A stretch of DNA of 64,000 nucleotides from Prosthecobacter fusiformis (GTDB taxonomy: Bacteria; Verrucomicrobiota; Verrucomicrobiia; Verrucomicrobiales; Verrucomicrobiaceae): NCBI RefSeq assembly GCF_004364345.1, contig NZ_SOCA01000009.1:151805-215804 (forward strand), written 5' to 3'. How positions within the stretch are numbered: position 1 is the stretch's first letter; each line of letters begins with the position of its first letter. Below are positions 34,935 through 49,268 of this stretch, piece by piece. Position numbers and translations under genes: made by a program. Below the pieces are notes generated by a model. That model searched no databases and was not told the origin of the DNA. It saw only the letters and a program-made list of their open reading frames with translations.

Positions 34935-35833
34935 TGCACCGAAGAATGAGCGGATTGCAGACGCACATGCTCCATCAGGGCTTTGACGGCTTTCCCTTGG
35001 TAGCGATAAGAGTTCCACATCATTGCCACGGTGCGAAAAGGTTTTTCTCCGGAGAAGGAGCGATAGACGCGCCTATCACTGAGGTCGAGCCTGCGCGCCA
35101 TCTCCGGGACGATGGAGACACCATGGTCCAGCGCCACGAGTTCTTGAACGGTTGTGAGCTGGCTGGTGCGCTCGATGGTGACGGGTTGAACCGACTGCCG
35201 CCTGCAGAAGGAGGAAATGTTTTCCGAGAGGCAATGCGCCTCATTTAACATGACAAAAGGATACCCGTCCACGGCCTCAACCAAGAGGGGATCTTGGGTG
35301 GCCAAGGCATGTCCAGCGGGCAGAACGAGGAGCAATTCTTCAGAGAATAGCGGCTCGATCTCCAAAGCCTTTGCAATGATGGGCAGCGCGACGATCGCCA
35401 GATCAATGTCCCCCTGATTGCAGTTTTTAATGAGAGTCTCCGTCGTGTCTTCCTGAACGATCACGGAGATATCGGGATATTTTTCGGCGAAGCTGCTGAG
35501 AAAATTCGGCAGAAAATAAGGTGCGATGGTGGGTATCGTCCCCAGGCGGACGCGGCCTCGGCGGCCAGCTTCATCCAGCTCCGAAAAGGTGTCCTCGACC
35601 AGCTTTAGGATTTTCCTGGCACGCTCAAGGAGGAGCTCGCCAAAGTCAGTCAATACGACCTCGCGCGGTTTGCGCTCAAACAAGGACTGGCCAAGCTGGT
35701 CTTCGAGCTTTTGAATGGCCCGGCTAAGAGCCGATTGAGAGAGATTTAAGTCCGCCGCCGCACGCGTGAAGTTTTTGGCTCGGGCCAGGGCGACGAAATG
35801 TTCGAGCGATTGCAGATCCAGGCCATTTCTCAT
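34931..35833 (-). CDS. oxyR: OxyR-like LysR-family peroxide sensor
   Basis: The 300-residue protein has the LysR N-terminal HTH (FTRAAADLNLSQSALSRAIQKLE) and effector domain. Cys201 and Cys210 in the stretch HCLSENISSFC have the same C-x8-C spacing as the redox pair Cys199/Cys208 of E. coli OxyR. It diverges from katG with 137 bp between, the typical arrangement for OxyR controlling a catalase. Two matched palindromes lie between the starts, the nearer one 16 bp upstream of its start, which suggests autoregulation. Confidence 0.9.
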   Translation of the reverse strand: MRNGLDLQSLEHFVALARAKNFTRAAADLNLSQSALSRAIQKLEDQLGQSLFERKPREVVLTDFGELLLERARKILKLVEDTFSELDEAGRRGRVRLGTIPTIAPYFLPNFLSSFAEKYPDISVIVQEDTTETLIKNCNQGDIDLAIVALPIIAKALEIEPLFSEELLLVLPAGHALATQDPLLVEAVDGYPFVMLNEAHCLSENISSFCRRQSVQPVTIERTSQLTTVQELVALDHGVSIVPEMARRLDLSDRRVYRSFSGEKPFRTVAMMWNSYRYQGKAVKALMEHVRLQSAHSSVH

Positions 35834-35848
35834 TCCGGAAGCTTAATG

Positions 35849-35863
35849 ATGCGTTAAGCGCAT
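35849..35863. promoter_or_regulatory. Candidate OxyR operator 1
   Basis: ATGCG-TTAAG-CGCAT is a perfect 5-bp inverted repeat with the T-N11-A shape of LysR sites. Its centre (35856) is 31 bp, about three helical turns, from that of operator 2, so both sites face the same side of the helix. Confidence 0.6.
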
Positions 35864-35879
35864 GGCAACCATTCAAATA

Positions 35880-38286
<2,407 letters not shown>

Positions 38287-38332
38287 TCTCCCGAGCCAAC
38301 CCCCCCCGGACTTGTCCTTGCGGATAAGTGGC

Positions 38333-38367
38333 AAACCCATCTCAGCCCCTGGCTGGGGTGGGTTTTT
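38333..38367 (+). terminator. katG terminator
   Basis: AAACCCA (38333-38339) pairs with TGGGTTT (38359-38365), and inside it CAGCC pairs with GGCTG around CCT. The stem runs into a T-run (38363-38367) about 50 bp after the katG stop. Confidence 0.8.
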
Positions 38368-38488
38368 GGTGTAGATACTTCGACAGGAACAACATCACGG
38401 ATGCAAAGTGTGAAACTAATCTAATGTGGATTGTACTTATGGCATGACGCCAGATCTTAGAATCAGGAAATCAGATTTACATTAAGAA

Positions 38489-38995
38489 ATGGCCAGTTTT
38501 CATCACCTATATGATCCAGAGGAAGAGATCTGGAACATCTATCTACAATTCGAATTTGCAGATTTAGAAAAGGAAGCACCACCATCACTTGAGCGAGTGA
38601 TTCAGTGGTTTCAACAATACCCTGGGTTTGAGGGTTATCCCGGATTCATCGTCAAAGAAGGGGTCCCCTTAAAAAACGTCACGGGAAAAACTATTCGGGA
38701 GATTAGTTCTAACCACGGTATTGAGTTTGTGGAACTCTCCATCAAGCACGCCGTTAATAACTTCAGCAATAAACAATTGCTGCCAGGGCAGTCTAGGCTT
38801 CTGGCTGAAGCTTTCATGTCAGAATTTGAGTCACCTCTGGTTTTTTGCAACCAGTGTCGAGGCTCCGGCCCCCACTATTGGACATCTGGTTTCGGCGGCG
38901 TCACCCATCCTGAATTCGGCCACACCATCGAGTATTTTCTCTGCTGCATTGACCACAAGCGAATCGGATTTGTGTTCACGTTGAATGATGAATGA
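38489..38995 (+). CDS. Unknown protein in an AT-rich island
   Basis: This 168-residue protein starts at ATG 38489. It has an acidic N-terminus (EEEIWNIYLQFEF), a central domain (FEGYPGFIVKEGVPL) and a C-terminal CNQCRGSGPHYW with a later CCIDH, which could be a metal-binding Cys/His cluster. I recognise no family. Base composition is AT-richer than both neighbours, which suggests recent arrival. Confidence 0.7.
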   Translation: MASFHHLYDPEEEIWNIYLQFEFADLEKEAPPSLERVIQWFQQYPGFEGYPGFIVKEGVPLKNVTGKTIREISSNHGIEFVELSIKHAVNNFSNKQLLPGQSRLLAEAFMSEFESPLVFCNQCRGSGPHYWTSGFGGVTHPEFGHTIEYFLCCIDHKRIGFVFTLNDE

Positions 38996-39017
38996 TATGC
39001 GCCTCAGGATGCGGGTT

Positions 39018-40670
39018 CTATTCGGCCAGCGGAGGAACAATCTTTTGGCCTCGCTCAAGGAGCTTTTGCTGAAGTTGCGGATAGGGGACGTCCTGGACCG
39101 CGCAATCCTTTTCCAAAGCCATAACCGCAGCAGCACCTGCCGATTGACCCAGAACCATGAAGGTCCATTCCAAGCGGATGGCACCGTAACCTGCGTATGA
39201 AGCGGAGAGGGCGGAGGGGACCAGGAGATTGGTGCACTCGCTGCGCTTCGGAACGATGGCGCGATAGGGGATGCCAAAAGGGGCGTAGTTTTGGTAATTG
39301 ATGAAGGCACCTTCATTATAGATATGACCATCGCGAATGACGGTGCGGGCGGCATGGAGATCCACAAACCACCAGCAGATGCCAATGGGGTCGTCCACAG
39401 GCGGAGTAGGCTGTAGAGTGCCACCAGTGGCACTTTCTCGCGGACGGGCGAGCACGTCGGCCTCGGTGATGACGTAATCGGAAACCATGCGGCGGGTGCT
39501 GCGCAGGTAAAGCATGCGGGGCCAGCCGCCATTGTCGGTGAACTCATCCGCACACAGCCCCCACTGCGACCATTCCTGACGGATCTTTTCAGGCACGGAG
39601 GCATCGGTGGAGAGGAAATAAATGAGCCCCTGCGTGTACCGCCGATGCTCGTCATAGATGGCCTTGCGCGCGCTGTAGCTGCCATTCGGGTAGCCATGGT
39701 TGCGGCCATAAAAATTGGCGGAGAGCTCGTGCCAGCTACCCAGGTCAACGAGGCGTTTTTTGGGATCGGTGCTCGGACTTCCAGGGCCATTCAGCCAGTC
39801 GTTCATGCCGCCAGCCGCTAGGAAACGACGGTAGATCTCATAGTCGGAGGACTGGTAGCCTTCCGGGGCGGTAATGGCGATTTTATTTGAATCATCTTTG
39901 GTTAGGGGCAGCCGGAAGCAGAAACCCATCGCGCTTTTGTCAGGTGCACCATGTTCACCCACTTCCTCATTCTGCACCCCGACGATGGTGCCGGAGGAAG
40001 GATCGCCAGGCGTTTTGTACGGATCCACCTTGACTCGAAACTGCTGCTCCAGCGTAGGATTGATGACCCCGCCCACGGTCTCCCCATATTTGGCATTGCC
40101 CTCCCGGCCCCATGCATAACTGACGCCGGAAAATGCCATAAGATCGCCCTCGACGGTGCCATCAATGAAGACCTTGCCGCTGATGCGTGTGCCATCCTCA
40201 CAAAGAAAGCTGGTGATGCGGCCATCCTCTTTCACCACAGCACCCGGCGCTTCTGAAATGCGCTTGCTGCGCAGCACGGGGATCTTTTTCTCCGCCAGCC
40301 AATCATCCATCACTTTTTCCGCGATGGAGGATCGAAATCTGTATCGGGGTTCCGTCGCCCTGGGATCGTGGGCGCGGGCGATGCGGACAAAGAACTCTCG
40401 TGCGAGTCCTCCGACGGGCTCTCCATTTCCCGCCCGTTTGTCCACATCCTGATTGCCCAGCCCCTCCGCGATGATCCCGCCTAAATGCTGCACCGGGGAA
40501 ACCAAAAGCACCTTCTGCCCGCCATCCGCCACCTCAATCGCCGCCATGATCGCCGAAGGCGAGTCCCCGTAGACAATGATGTCCGCCGAGTGCTCTTGGG
40601 GCGCATCTGCGAATGCAGACAGGGCCGTGAAGAAGCTGAGTAAACAAGTGAGCAAGTAGCGACGGATCAT
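39018..40670 (-). CDS. Secreted FAD-dependent oxidoreductase
   Basis: The 550-residue protein has a Sec signal (MIRRYLLTCLLSFFTALSAFADA) and an FAD-binding N-terminus (ADIIVYGDSPSAIMAAIEVADGG, a G-x-S-x-S variant of the dinucleotide loop, then VLLVSPVQHLGGI). VFIDGTVEGDLMAFSGVSYAWGREG is typical of the PVC/Bacteroidetes FAD-dependent oxidoreductase family often linked to polysaccharide use. Substrate unknown. It ends close to the AT-rich orphan gene and begins 9 bp from a REP-like element. Confidence 0.88.
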   Translation of the reverse strand: MIRRYLLTCLLSFFTALSAFADAPQEHSADIIVYGDSPSAIMAAIEVADGGQKVLLVSPVQHLGGIIAEGLGNQDVDKRAGNGEPVGGLAREFFVRIARAHDPRATEPRYRFRSSIAEKVMDDWLAEKKIPVLRSKRISEAPGAVVKEDGRITSFLCEDGTRISGKVFIDGTVEGDLMAFSGVSYAWGREGNAKYGETVGGVINPTLEQQFRVKVDPYKTPGDPSSGTIVGVQNEEVGEHGAPDKSAMGFCFRLPLTKDDSNKIAITAPEGYQSSDYEIYRRFLAAGGMNDWLNGPGSPSTDPKKRLVDLGSWHELSANFYGRNHGYPNGSYSARKAIYDEHRRYTQGLIYFLSTDASVPEKIRQEWSQWGLCADEFTDNGGWPRMLYLRSTRRMVSDYVITEADVLARPRESATGGTLQPTPPVDDPIGICWWFVDLHAARTVIRDGHIYNEGAFINYQNYAPFGIPYRAIVPKRSECTNLLVPSALSASYAGYGAIRLEWTFMVLGQSAGAAAVMALEKDCAVQDVPYPQLQQKLLERGQKIVPPLAE

Positions 40671-40678
40671 GCGGTGTT

Positions 40679-40789
40679 GAGGGGAGCGCGGAGACTCCTC
40701 TCCGCAATCGAAAACACAAGCGGCGAAGCCGCGACATTGAACGATGCGGGCAGGTGCGTAGCCGCGAAGCGAATGCCCACGCTCCTCTC
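40679..40789 (+). repeat. REP/RAYT-associated palindromic element, copy 1
   Basis: Starts GAGGGGAGCG and ends GCCCACGCTCCTCTC, forming outer inverted repeats, with an inner GCGGC-GAA-GCCGC hairpin. It is the longest of three copies around the RAYT gene and lies just downstream of its stop. Confidence 0.85.
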
Positions 40790-40791
40790 GA

Positions 40792-41406
40792 TCAACTTCG
40801 TTCCCACAGGATGAAGCCGGACTTCAGCCCAGCTTTCGCGGGATTCTCGCGGATGTAGGCGCTCACGGTTTCAAGATGTTCGGGACTGCGGATGAGACGG
40901 TCAAAGTATTCGGGCTGCCAGAAAGGATTGAGGTCGCAAAGACCGTTTTTGTGAATAAATCGACTGGAGACACCCTTCCAGCCTTGGAGGATGGCAGGGA
41001 GTGACTCGGCTACTTCCATCGAGAAGAGAACATGCACATGGTTAGGCATGATGACGTAACTTTGTAAGCGGTAGCGCTGATTATCGAAGTGATGCAAGCG
41101 CGCTTGGACGATCTGGGCAATGGGCGGAAGACGCAAAACAGCGGACCCGTGACCCGCATCCAGGGCTTCATCCAGCTTGTTTGAAAACAGTCCGTGGAAG
41201 CAAGCTTCCGTGATTTCATCCCAGGGTTGGGGGTGGTTGATGAAAAACATTTCCCGCTCAGTATGCCAGGTATCTACGACCTCTCGGGGCAATGAATCCG
41301 CCAGACGAAACGTCACAAAGACAGGCACTTCATCCTGCTGCCAATGAGGCAGCCTGTGCTCCGTCTTTTCGATTTCACCCCTCGGATTGAAGAACTTCAC
41401 AGACAC
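40792..41406 (-). CDS. REP-associated tyrosine transposase (RAYT, Y1 family)
   Basis: The body of a Y1 transposase starts at the GTG at 41406 (204 residues, VSVKFFNPRG), because the longer frame to 41664 simply translates two repeat copies. It has the HUH motif MPNHVHVLF and the helix YIRENPAKAGL with the nucleophile Tyr. RAYTs act on REP hairpins; this gene is directly flanked by copies of one REP-like repeat, one before the start codon and one after the stop. Confidence 0.9.
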   Translation of the reverse strand: MSVKFFNPRGEIEKTEHRLPHWQQDEVPVFVTFRLADSLPREVVDTWHTEREMFFINHPQPWDEITEACFHGLFSNKLDEALDAGHGSAVLRLPPIAQIVQARLHHFDNQRYRLQSYVIMPNHVHVLFSMEVAESLPAILQGWKGVSSRFIHKNGLCDLNPFWQPEYFDRLIRSPEHLETVSAYIRENPAKAGLKSGFILWERS

Positions 41407-41499
41407 GAGGGGAGCGTGGAGACTCTTTTCCGCAATCGAAAAACTAGGCGGCGAAGCCGCGATGAGAAGATGCGGGCAAGAGTGCCCACGCTCCTCTCG
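41407..41499 (+). repeat. REP/RAYT-associated palindromic element, copy 2
   Basis: Begins GAGGGGAGCGTGGAGACTC and ends GTGCCCACGCTCCTCTC, with inner GGCGGCGAAGCCGCG. It abuts the GTG start of the RAYT gene, so that gene's leader is made from the repeat. Confidence 0.85.
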
Positions 41500-41589
41500 G
41501 GATCTTTCGACTCGAAGGTACTTTTGGTGATTTGAGAGATTTCCCTCAACGTCCGTTAATGCCCTGGATTTGAAATGGCCAAGCGATGC

Positions 41590-41673
41590 GAGGGGAGCGC
41601 GGAGACTCCTCTCCGCAATCGAAAAACATAGGCGGCGAAGCCGCGACATTAAACGATTGCCCACGCTCCCCTC
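41590..41673 (+). repeat. REP/RAYT-associated palindromic element, copy 3
   Basis: Same orientation and arms as copies 1 and 2 (GAGGGGAGCGCGGAGACTC to GCCCACGCTCCCCTC), shorter between inner hairpin and right arm. It ends 12 bp past the carB stop, so it could also end carB transcription. Confidence 0.85.
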
Positions 41674-41685
41674 AACCCTGCTTGC

Positions 41686-44994
<3,309 letters not shown>

Positions 44995-45063
44995 GGAGGC
45001 GGAGGGCGGAAAGAGAAGAGAAAGCTTAGGTTGGGGCTTTCAAGGCTGCCACAGGTGGAGGCG

Positions 45064-45080
45064 GCGGTTCCGGGAACCGC
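45064..45080. promoter_or_regulatory. Palindrome upstream of carB
   Basis: GCGGTTCC-G-GGAACCGC is a perfect 8-bp inverted repeat, 70 bp upstream of the carB start and within the 210-bp gap before the divergent Uma2 gene. It could be an operator or a leader hairpin. Confidence 0.4.
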
Positions 45081-45204
45081 TCATCTTTACGGCGGCAGCC
45101 GGGAAAGCGCGGCATCTTGCACAGAGCAGACGCGCTGTAAAGGGCGGAGGATGAAGATGTGTTGCCGGAAGGCCCTGTTTGTGGCATTTTCTGCCCCGGA
45201 ATTC

Positions 45205-45744
45205 ATGAGTGCGCTACGGATGCTGCCGGAGATCCCAAACCAGACGGCCTATAATCTGGACCGCCGGGATGAACTGGGCCGTGAGGTCCAGGTGCGAAAC
45301 TGGCCCGGTAGGGTCGAAACGGACCGCTTTGGCCGGATGGTGATGTTACGATATGAAGAATATGACCATGGTTTCCAAATGGCGTCCATCTCGGCGGAAA
45401 TGAAGCGCCTGCTCAGCGATGGAAGCCTGTCCTTTGCCTGCCCCATCTCCACCTCTGATGGCGTGAAGGTGGCGGATGTATCCTGCGTCTCGAAAAAGCG
45501 CCTGCTCAAAATTGGTGGCCGCACCGCTCTGTCCGCCGCACCCGAGATTTGCGTGGAGGTCATTTCCCCTGCCAATACCCGGGGCGAGATCGAAGAAAAA
45601 CGCCGCCTCTACTTCGAAGCCGGTGCCAAGGAGGTCTGGATTTGCGACAAAAAAGGCCGAATGATTTTTTTCCTCAAGGACGCTCCATCCCTCGCGGCCA
45701 AGCTGTCAAAACTCTGCCTACAAATGCCCAAAAACATTGTCTGA
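45205..45744 (+). CDS. Uma2-family (DUF820) PD-(D/E)XK nuclease-like protein
   Basis: The ATG at 45205 gives 179 residues; ATG 45151 and an upstream frame antisense to carB are alternatives. The Uma2 core is clear: VADVSCVSKKR (acidic metal residue), EICVEVISPANTRGEIEEKRRLYFEAGAKEVWI (Glu, then Lys-Arg) and a short strand after it. The family has a PD-(D/E)XK nuclease fold, is abundant in cyanobacteria and PVC bacteria, and has no firm function. Confidence 0.85.
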   Translation: MSALRMLPEIPNQTAYNLDRRDELGREVQVRNWPGRVETDRFGRMVMLRYEEYDHGFQMASISAEMKRLLSDGSLSFACPISTSDGVKVADVSCVSKKRLLKIGGRTALSAAPEICVEVISPANTRGEIEEKRRLYFEAGAKEVWICDKKGRMIFFLKDAPSLAAKLSKLCLQMPKNIV

Positions 45745-45780
45745 GGCGGAGGAAAACAGGCATGTTCTCGAAACAGCAGG

Positions 45781-46614
45781 CTAGGGCGGATTGGCGAGCC
45801 GCCCAAACACCGTCCGCATCTGCTCCACGCTACCAATGGCCAGGACCACCTCATACTCAAAAACGAGTCCCGGTTTCAGGGCAAAGGTCCGAATGGGGGC
45901 ACAGTAGGAGCAGTCTCCCCGGTTGCCATTCCGTACGCGGTAGCTGGTCAGCTCCTGTGCGTGCGGAACATAAAGCCCCAGGCCGGAATCCCGGGCATCC
46001 ACCCAGGCGGCCCAGGGTTTCGGACCCAGGCGAAAAAGCTCATTGGGGAAGCCAGGTTGTTTTCTTTGGAGGCTGCCGTCTTCCCCCACAAAGACCAGGG
46101 TTTCCAGGGTCGGCTTCACAAAGAGCGCGGGCAGCTCCTGGTGGTAGGGTTTGTGCTCCTTTTCCCCTGTGTAGGTGACTTTGAACTTCAGCCGTGCTAG
46201 GCCGCCTTCCAGCTGCAGCCATTGCTCCAGAGTCACTTCCTTCAGGAGTTCTCCAGTCGCCCAGTGGCGGGGGATGATTTTGGCATACAGCAGGTCCTTT
46301 TCCTCCCGGCTTTCCACGATTTGGGCGGGCTGGTTACGCCAGCTCCCGCCCTGCACAGGGTTGTAGCGCCAGGGTTTGCCATTCCAGTCACTACCGTCGG
46401 CATCTCCGTAATAGGACTGCTGGAGGTAACGCCCCACATCGTAGGCATTGAGGAGATTGTCCGAGGAATGTGAATGTGAAAACCAGCCGATGCAGCCACC
46501 TGCGCTGAGGTTGGCTCCCAGCCTTACCTTTCCGTTGTCCAGGAATACCCAGTGCTCAACGGCGAAGCAGGCGCAGGATTGCACCATCAGGATGAAGAGG
46601 AGACGATGAATCAT
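45781..46614 (-). CDS. Exported protein of unknown function, coupled to the kinase gene
   Basis: The 277-residue protein has a Sec signal (MIHRLLFILMVQSCACFA) and a beta-rich body with EHWVFLDNGKVRLGANLSAGG, then GDADGSDWNGKPWRYNPVQGG, and paired Cys in GDCSYCAP. The pattern is like carbohydrate-binding beta-sandwiches, but I cannot name a family. It starts 16 bp after the kinase stop, so kinase and exported protein are probably one operon. Confidence 0.75.
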   Translation of the reverse strand: MIHRLLFILMVQSCACFAVEHWVFLDNGKVRLGANLSAGGCIGWFSHSHSSDNLLNAYDVGRYLQQSYYGDADGSDWNGKPWRYNPVQGGSWRNQPAQIVESREEKDLLYAKIIPRHWATGELLKEVTLEQWLQLEGGLARLKFKVTYTGEKEHKPYHQELPALFVKPTLETLVFVGEDGSLQRKQPGFPNELFRLGPKPWAAWVDARDSGLGLYVPHAQELTSYRVRNGNRGDCSYCAPIRTFALKPGLVFEYEVVLAIGSVEQMRTVFGRLANPP

Positions 46615-46630
46615 GCGCGTAGCTCTAAAG

Positions 46631-48328
46631 TCATTTTACCCCGAGTATTTCCAGAGCTTTTTCTTCGCTGAGGCCATCCAGGAGCATGCATTCGATGTCA
46701 CGAAATTCACCATTCATGGACCAGAGGGAAATACCACCGTTGGTGACAGGTCCCACCACAGGATAGGGCATTAACGGGCGGTCATCCACCCAGCCATAGG
46801 CATTGTCTCCTACCACCGCCAGGGTCAGCAGGACTGGAGAATCCGTTCCCTCCCGGGGTTTGAGCTTCAATGCGCTGGGCGCATTTTCCTCCTCGGGTCC
46901 CTGGCCAAACCAGACTAAACGGGTGCCGAAGTTCAATTTGATACCTTGCGGTCCTCTGACCCTTGCTTGAAGGCCGGACATTTTGACTCCAGCAGGACGT
47001 TGCAGGCGAGTGCGCACTGCGATGTCGGTGCCATACACGCCCAAGCTTTTTCCATGAGTCGCCTTGAGCACTCCTTCGGGAGTGACGACCAAGTCACCCA
47101 AAGATGGATTTCCAGGGTAGAAACGAATGGGAAACCACTGCCCCGGGGATTTTGGAAAAAAAGACAGGGGTGTTTTGTGAGGCACAGCCGCTGCCGTTTG
47201 TAACGTCGTCGTGCGCCACCAGGACCCTAGCGCGATGCACATGAGCAGGAGGCACAGAACAGCCAGGGCCAGTAGTGGAGATTTGAGACGCCTCGAGCCG
47301 GTACCTTTTTCTGGAATGTGTGTAGTCTTGGACCTGCCCGCTAAACTGCCCAGGCTTTCATTGATTTTGAGTGGGCTTGTGTAAACCCGCTCCCGTGCAC
47401 CCGCCTTGATCACGGGCTGCGTCATGATGCGGTCCAGGTCGGCACGCATGTCGGATGCCTTGGGGTAGCGTAGATCGCGGTCTTCGCGCAACGCTTTGGC
47501 GATGATGCCGTCATAGCGTGGATCCAGCCCAGGCACCTGCATGGAGGGTAGCTCAAACAAGCCCTGGGGCAGTTTCCCGGTCAGCATGTGGTAAAGCATC
47601 ACGCCCAGGGCATAGATGTCTGCCCGCAGATCCACCGTCATGTTCGGAGTCAACACTTCAGGGGCCATGTAGTGGGGAGTGCCCAGGGTACCGCCGCTCT
47701 GGGTCAGGTGTTGACTTTCGCCTCCCTCATGGAGCTTGGCCAGGCCAAAGTCGGTCACTTTCACCGCCCCGTCAGACCTGACCATGATGTTGGACGGTTT
47801 GATATCCCGGTGGATGATACCTTTCTCATGGGCGTATTGAAGGGCATCACAGACATGGGTGGTGATGACCATGGCGTGTTCCGTATGCAGGCGATGATTG
47901 GCCGTGATCAGCTTTTGGACATCCGTACCTTCCACATATTCCATGACGATGAAGAGCAGCCCGCAGGAAGTCTCTCCAAAATCATAGACAGTCACGATGC
48001 CCGGATGGCTCAGCCTGGCCATCGCCCGGGCTTCGTTTTTAAAACGGCTGCTGGAGCTGGTTTCGGTTTTTTCCATACTGCTTGGAAGGATCTTGATGGC
48101 CACCTGCCGGTCAAGATTCGCCTGCCGACCCTGATACACCGCGCCCATACCACCCCGGCCTAGCATGCGCTGGATCAGATATTGGGGCAGCAAAGCTTGC
48201 AGGTCCTCCACCTCCGGCGGTTGCCACCCATGGCCATGCTTGCTCGTGCCTAACAATACATCCTGCATCGCTGACGCCTGGCCCGCCGGGAAGCCGTCAG
48301 GGGATGGAGCCGGAACATCGTTACTCAT
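46631..48328 (-). CDS. Transmembrane serine/threonine protein kinase
   Basis: The 565-residue protein has a Hanks-type kinase domain (about 51-320): LGRGGMGAVYQG, VAIKIL with Lys79, HRDIKPSNIMV and DFGLAKLHEGG. A membrane span follows (LLALAVLCLLLMCIALGSWW, about 349-368), then an extracytoplasmic beta-sandwich like DUF1080 domains that could sense a ligand. It diverges from an ECF sigma gene with 128 bp between, a common PVC pairing in which kinase may control sigma. Confidence 0.94.
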   Translation of the reverse strand: MSNDVPAPSPDGFPAGQASAMQDVLLGTSKHGHGWQPPEVEDLQALLPQYLIQRMLGRGGMGAVYQGRQANLDRQVAIKILPSSMEKTETSSSSRFKNEARAMARLSHPGIVTVYDFGETSCGLLFIVMEYVEGTDVQKLITANHRLHTEHAMVITTHVCDALQYAHEKGIIHRDIKPSNIMVRSDGAVKVTDFGLAKLHEGGESQHLTQSGGTLGTPHYMAPEVLTPNMTVDLRADIYALGVMLYHMLTGKLPQGLFELPSMQVPGLDPRYDGIIAKALREDRDLRYPKASDMRADLDRIMTQPVIKAGARERVYTSPLKINESLGSLAGRSKTTHIPEKGTGSRRLKSPLLALAVLCLLLMCIALGSWWRTTTLQTAAAVPHKTPLSFFPKSPGQWFPIRFYPGNPSLGDLVVTPEGVLKATHGKSLGVYGTDIAVRTRLQRPAGVKMSGLQARVRGPQGIKLNFGTRLVWFGQGPEEENAPSALKLKPREGTDSPVLLTLAVVGDNAYGWVDDRPLMPYPVVGPVTNGGISLWSMNGEFRDIECMLLDGLSEEKALEILGVK

Positions 48329-48456
48329 GGGACGTGATTAAACAGAAAGAAAACGCGGGAACTAACAAGGCCCTTTATATGAACTCCGCACCTGCAAAAA
48401 GGGCAAAAGTGGGGTGGCGCTGCTTTTGAAGTCTGGTAAGGCATTCTGCTGAACAA

Positions 48457-49197
48457 ATGTCCGTTCCCCCCGCCCATGGCCCCAGTTTTCAGACCACCCG
48501 CTGGACGCAGGTGATCCGGCTGCGTGAAGGGGCCGGTGAAGCTGAGCGTGATTCCATCCTGCAGCAGCTTTGCCAGGCTTACTGGCTGCCGCTTTACGAG
48601 TATGCCCGGCGGTCTGGAAAGTCCCCCCACGATGCGGAGGACATGACCCAGGGCTTTTTCCAGCATGCCCTTGGCCAGGACCTGTTTGCCAAAGCGCGCC
48701 AGGACAGTGGAAAAATGCGCAGTTTTCTCCTCACCGCTTTTCAAAACTACATCTCCAATCAGTACCAGCGGGACACGGCGGCCAAACGCGGAGGGAAAAC
48801 ACCGGCCCTGTCTCTTGATGTCATGCAGGCTGAGGCGCGATACCAGAGTGAACCCCGGCATACTGCCACACCGGAGGAGCTGTATAACCGCCGCTGGGCC
48901 CGGGATTTCTTCATCGCAGTCCAGGAGAGTTTACGCACGGAATACAGAAGCAAAGGCAAAGAGCCCTTTTTTCATGCCCTCCAGCCCTGGCTGTTTGTGG
49001 AAGCGAAAGCGGCGGACATTTTACTTCAGGCAGAAGCTCTCGGGGTCACGGAAGGTAACTTGCGCATCATGCTCCTGCGCTTCCGCAAGCGTTACCGTGA
49101 GCTCTTCCATCAAGGCGTGGCGGATACATTGGACTCCGCCTCCAAAGAAGAAATTGATCAGGAAGTCCGGGAATTGATCCGGCTGGCGGCTGCGTGA
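48457..49197 (+). CDS. PVC-type ECF RNA polymerase sigma factor
   Basis: The 246-residue protein begins TTRWTQVIRLREG and has region-2-like helices (LPLYEYARRSGKSPHDAEDMTQGFFQ) and a degenerate region 4. It is typical of long ECF sigmas in Planctomycetes/Verrucomicrobia that partner Ser/Thr kinases. The divergent kinase supports this. Its target promoters are unknown. Confidence 0.88.
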   Translation: MSVPPAHGPSFQTTRWTQVIRLREGAGEAERDSILQQLCQAYWLPLYEYARRSGKSPHDAEDMTQGFFQHALGQDLFAKARQDSGKMRSFLLTAFQNYISNQYQRDTAAKRGGKTPALSLDVMQAEARYQSEPRHTATPEELYNRRWARDFFIAVQESLRTEYRSKGKEPFFHALQPWLFVEAKAADILLQAEALGVTEGNLRIMLLRFRKRYRELFHQGVADTLDSASKEEIDQEVRELIRLAAA

Positions 49198-49268
49198 TGA
49201 CGACGGGCATTTTCGTCTCATTAGTATAGGGAGCGGTGCCCGTCCCTCCTTGAGCGGTGGGGTAGCCC

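Noticed and set aside
41407..41664. N-terminal extension of the RAYT protein
   Set aside because: It translates repeat copies 2 and 3 and has no similarity to Y1 transposases; the GTG at 41406 gives the expected length.
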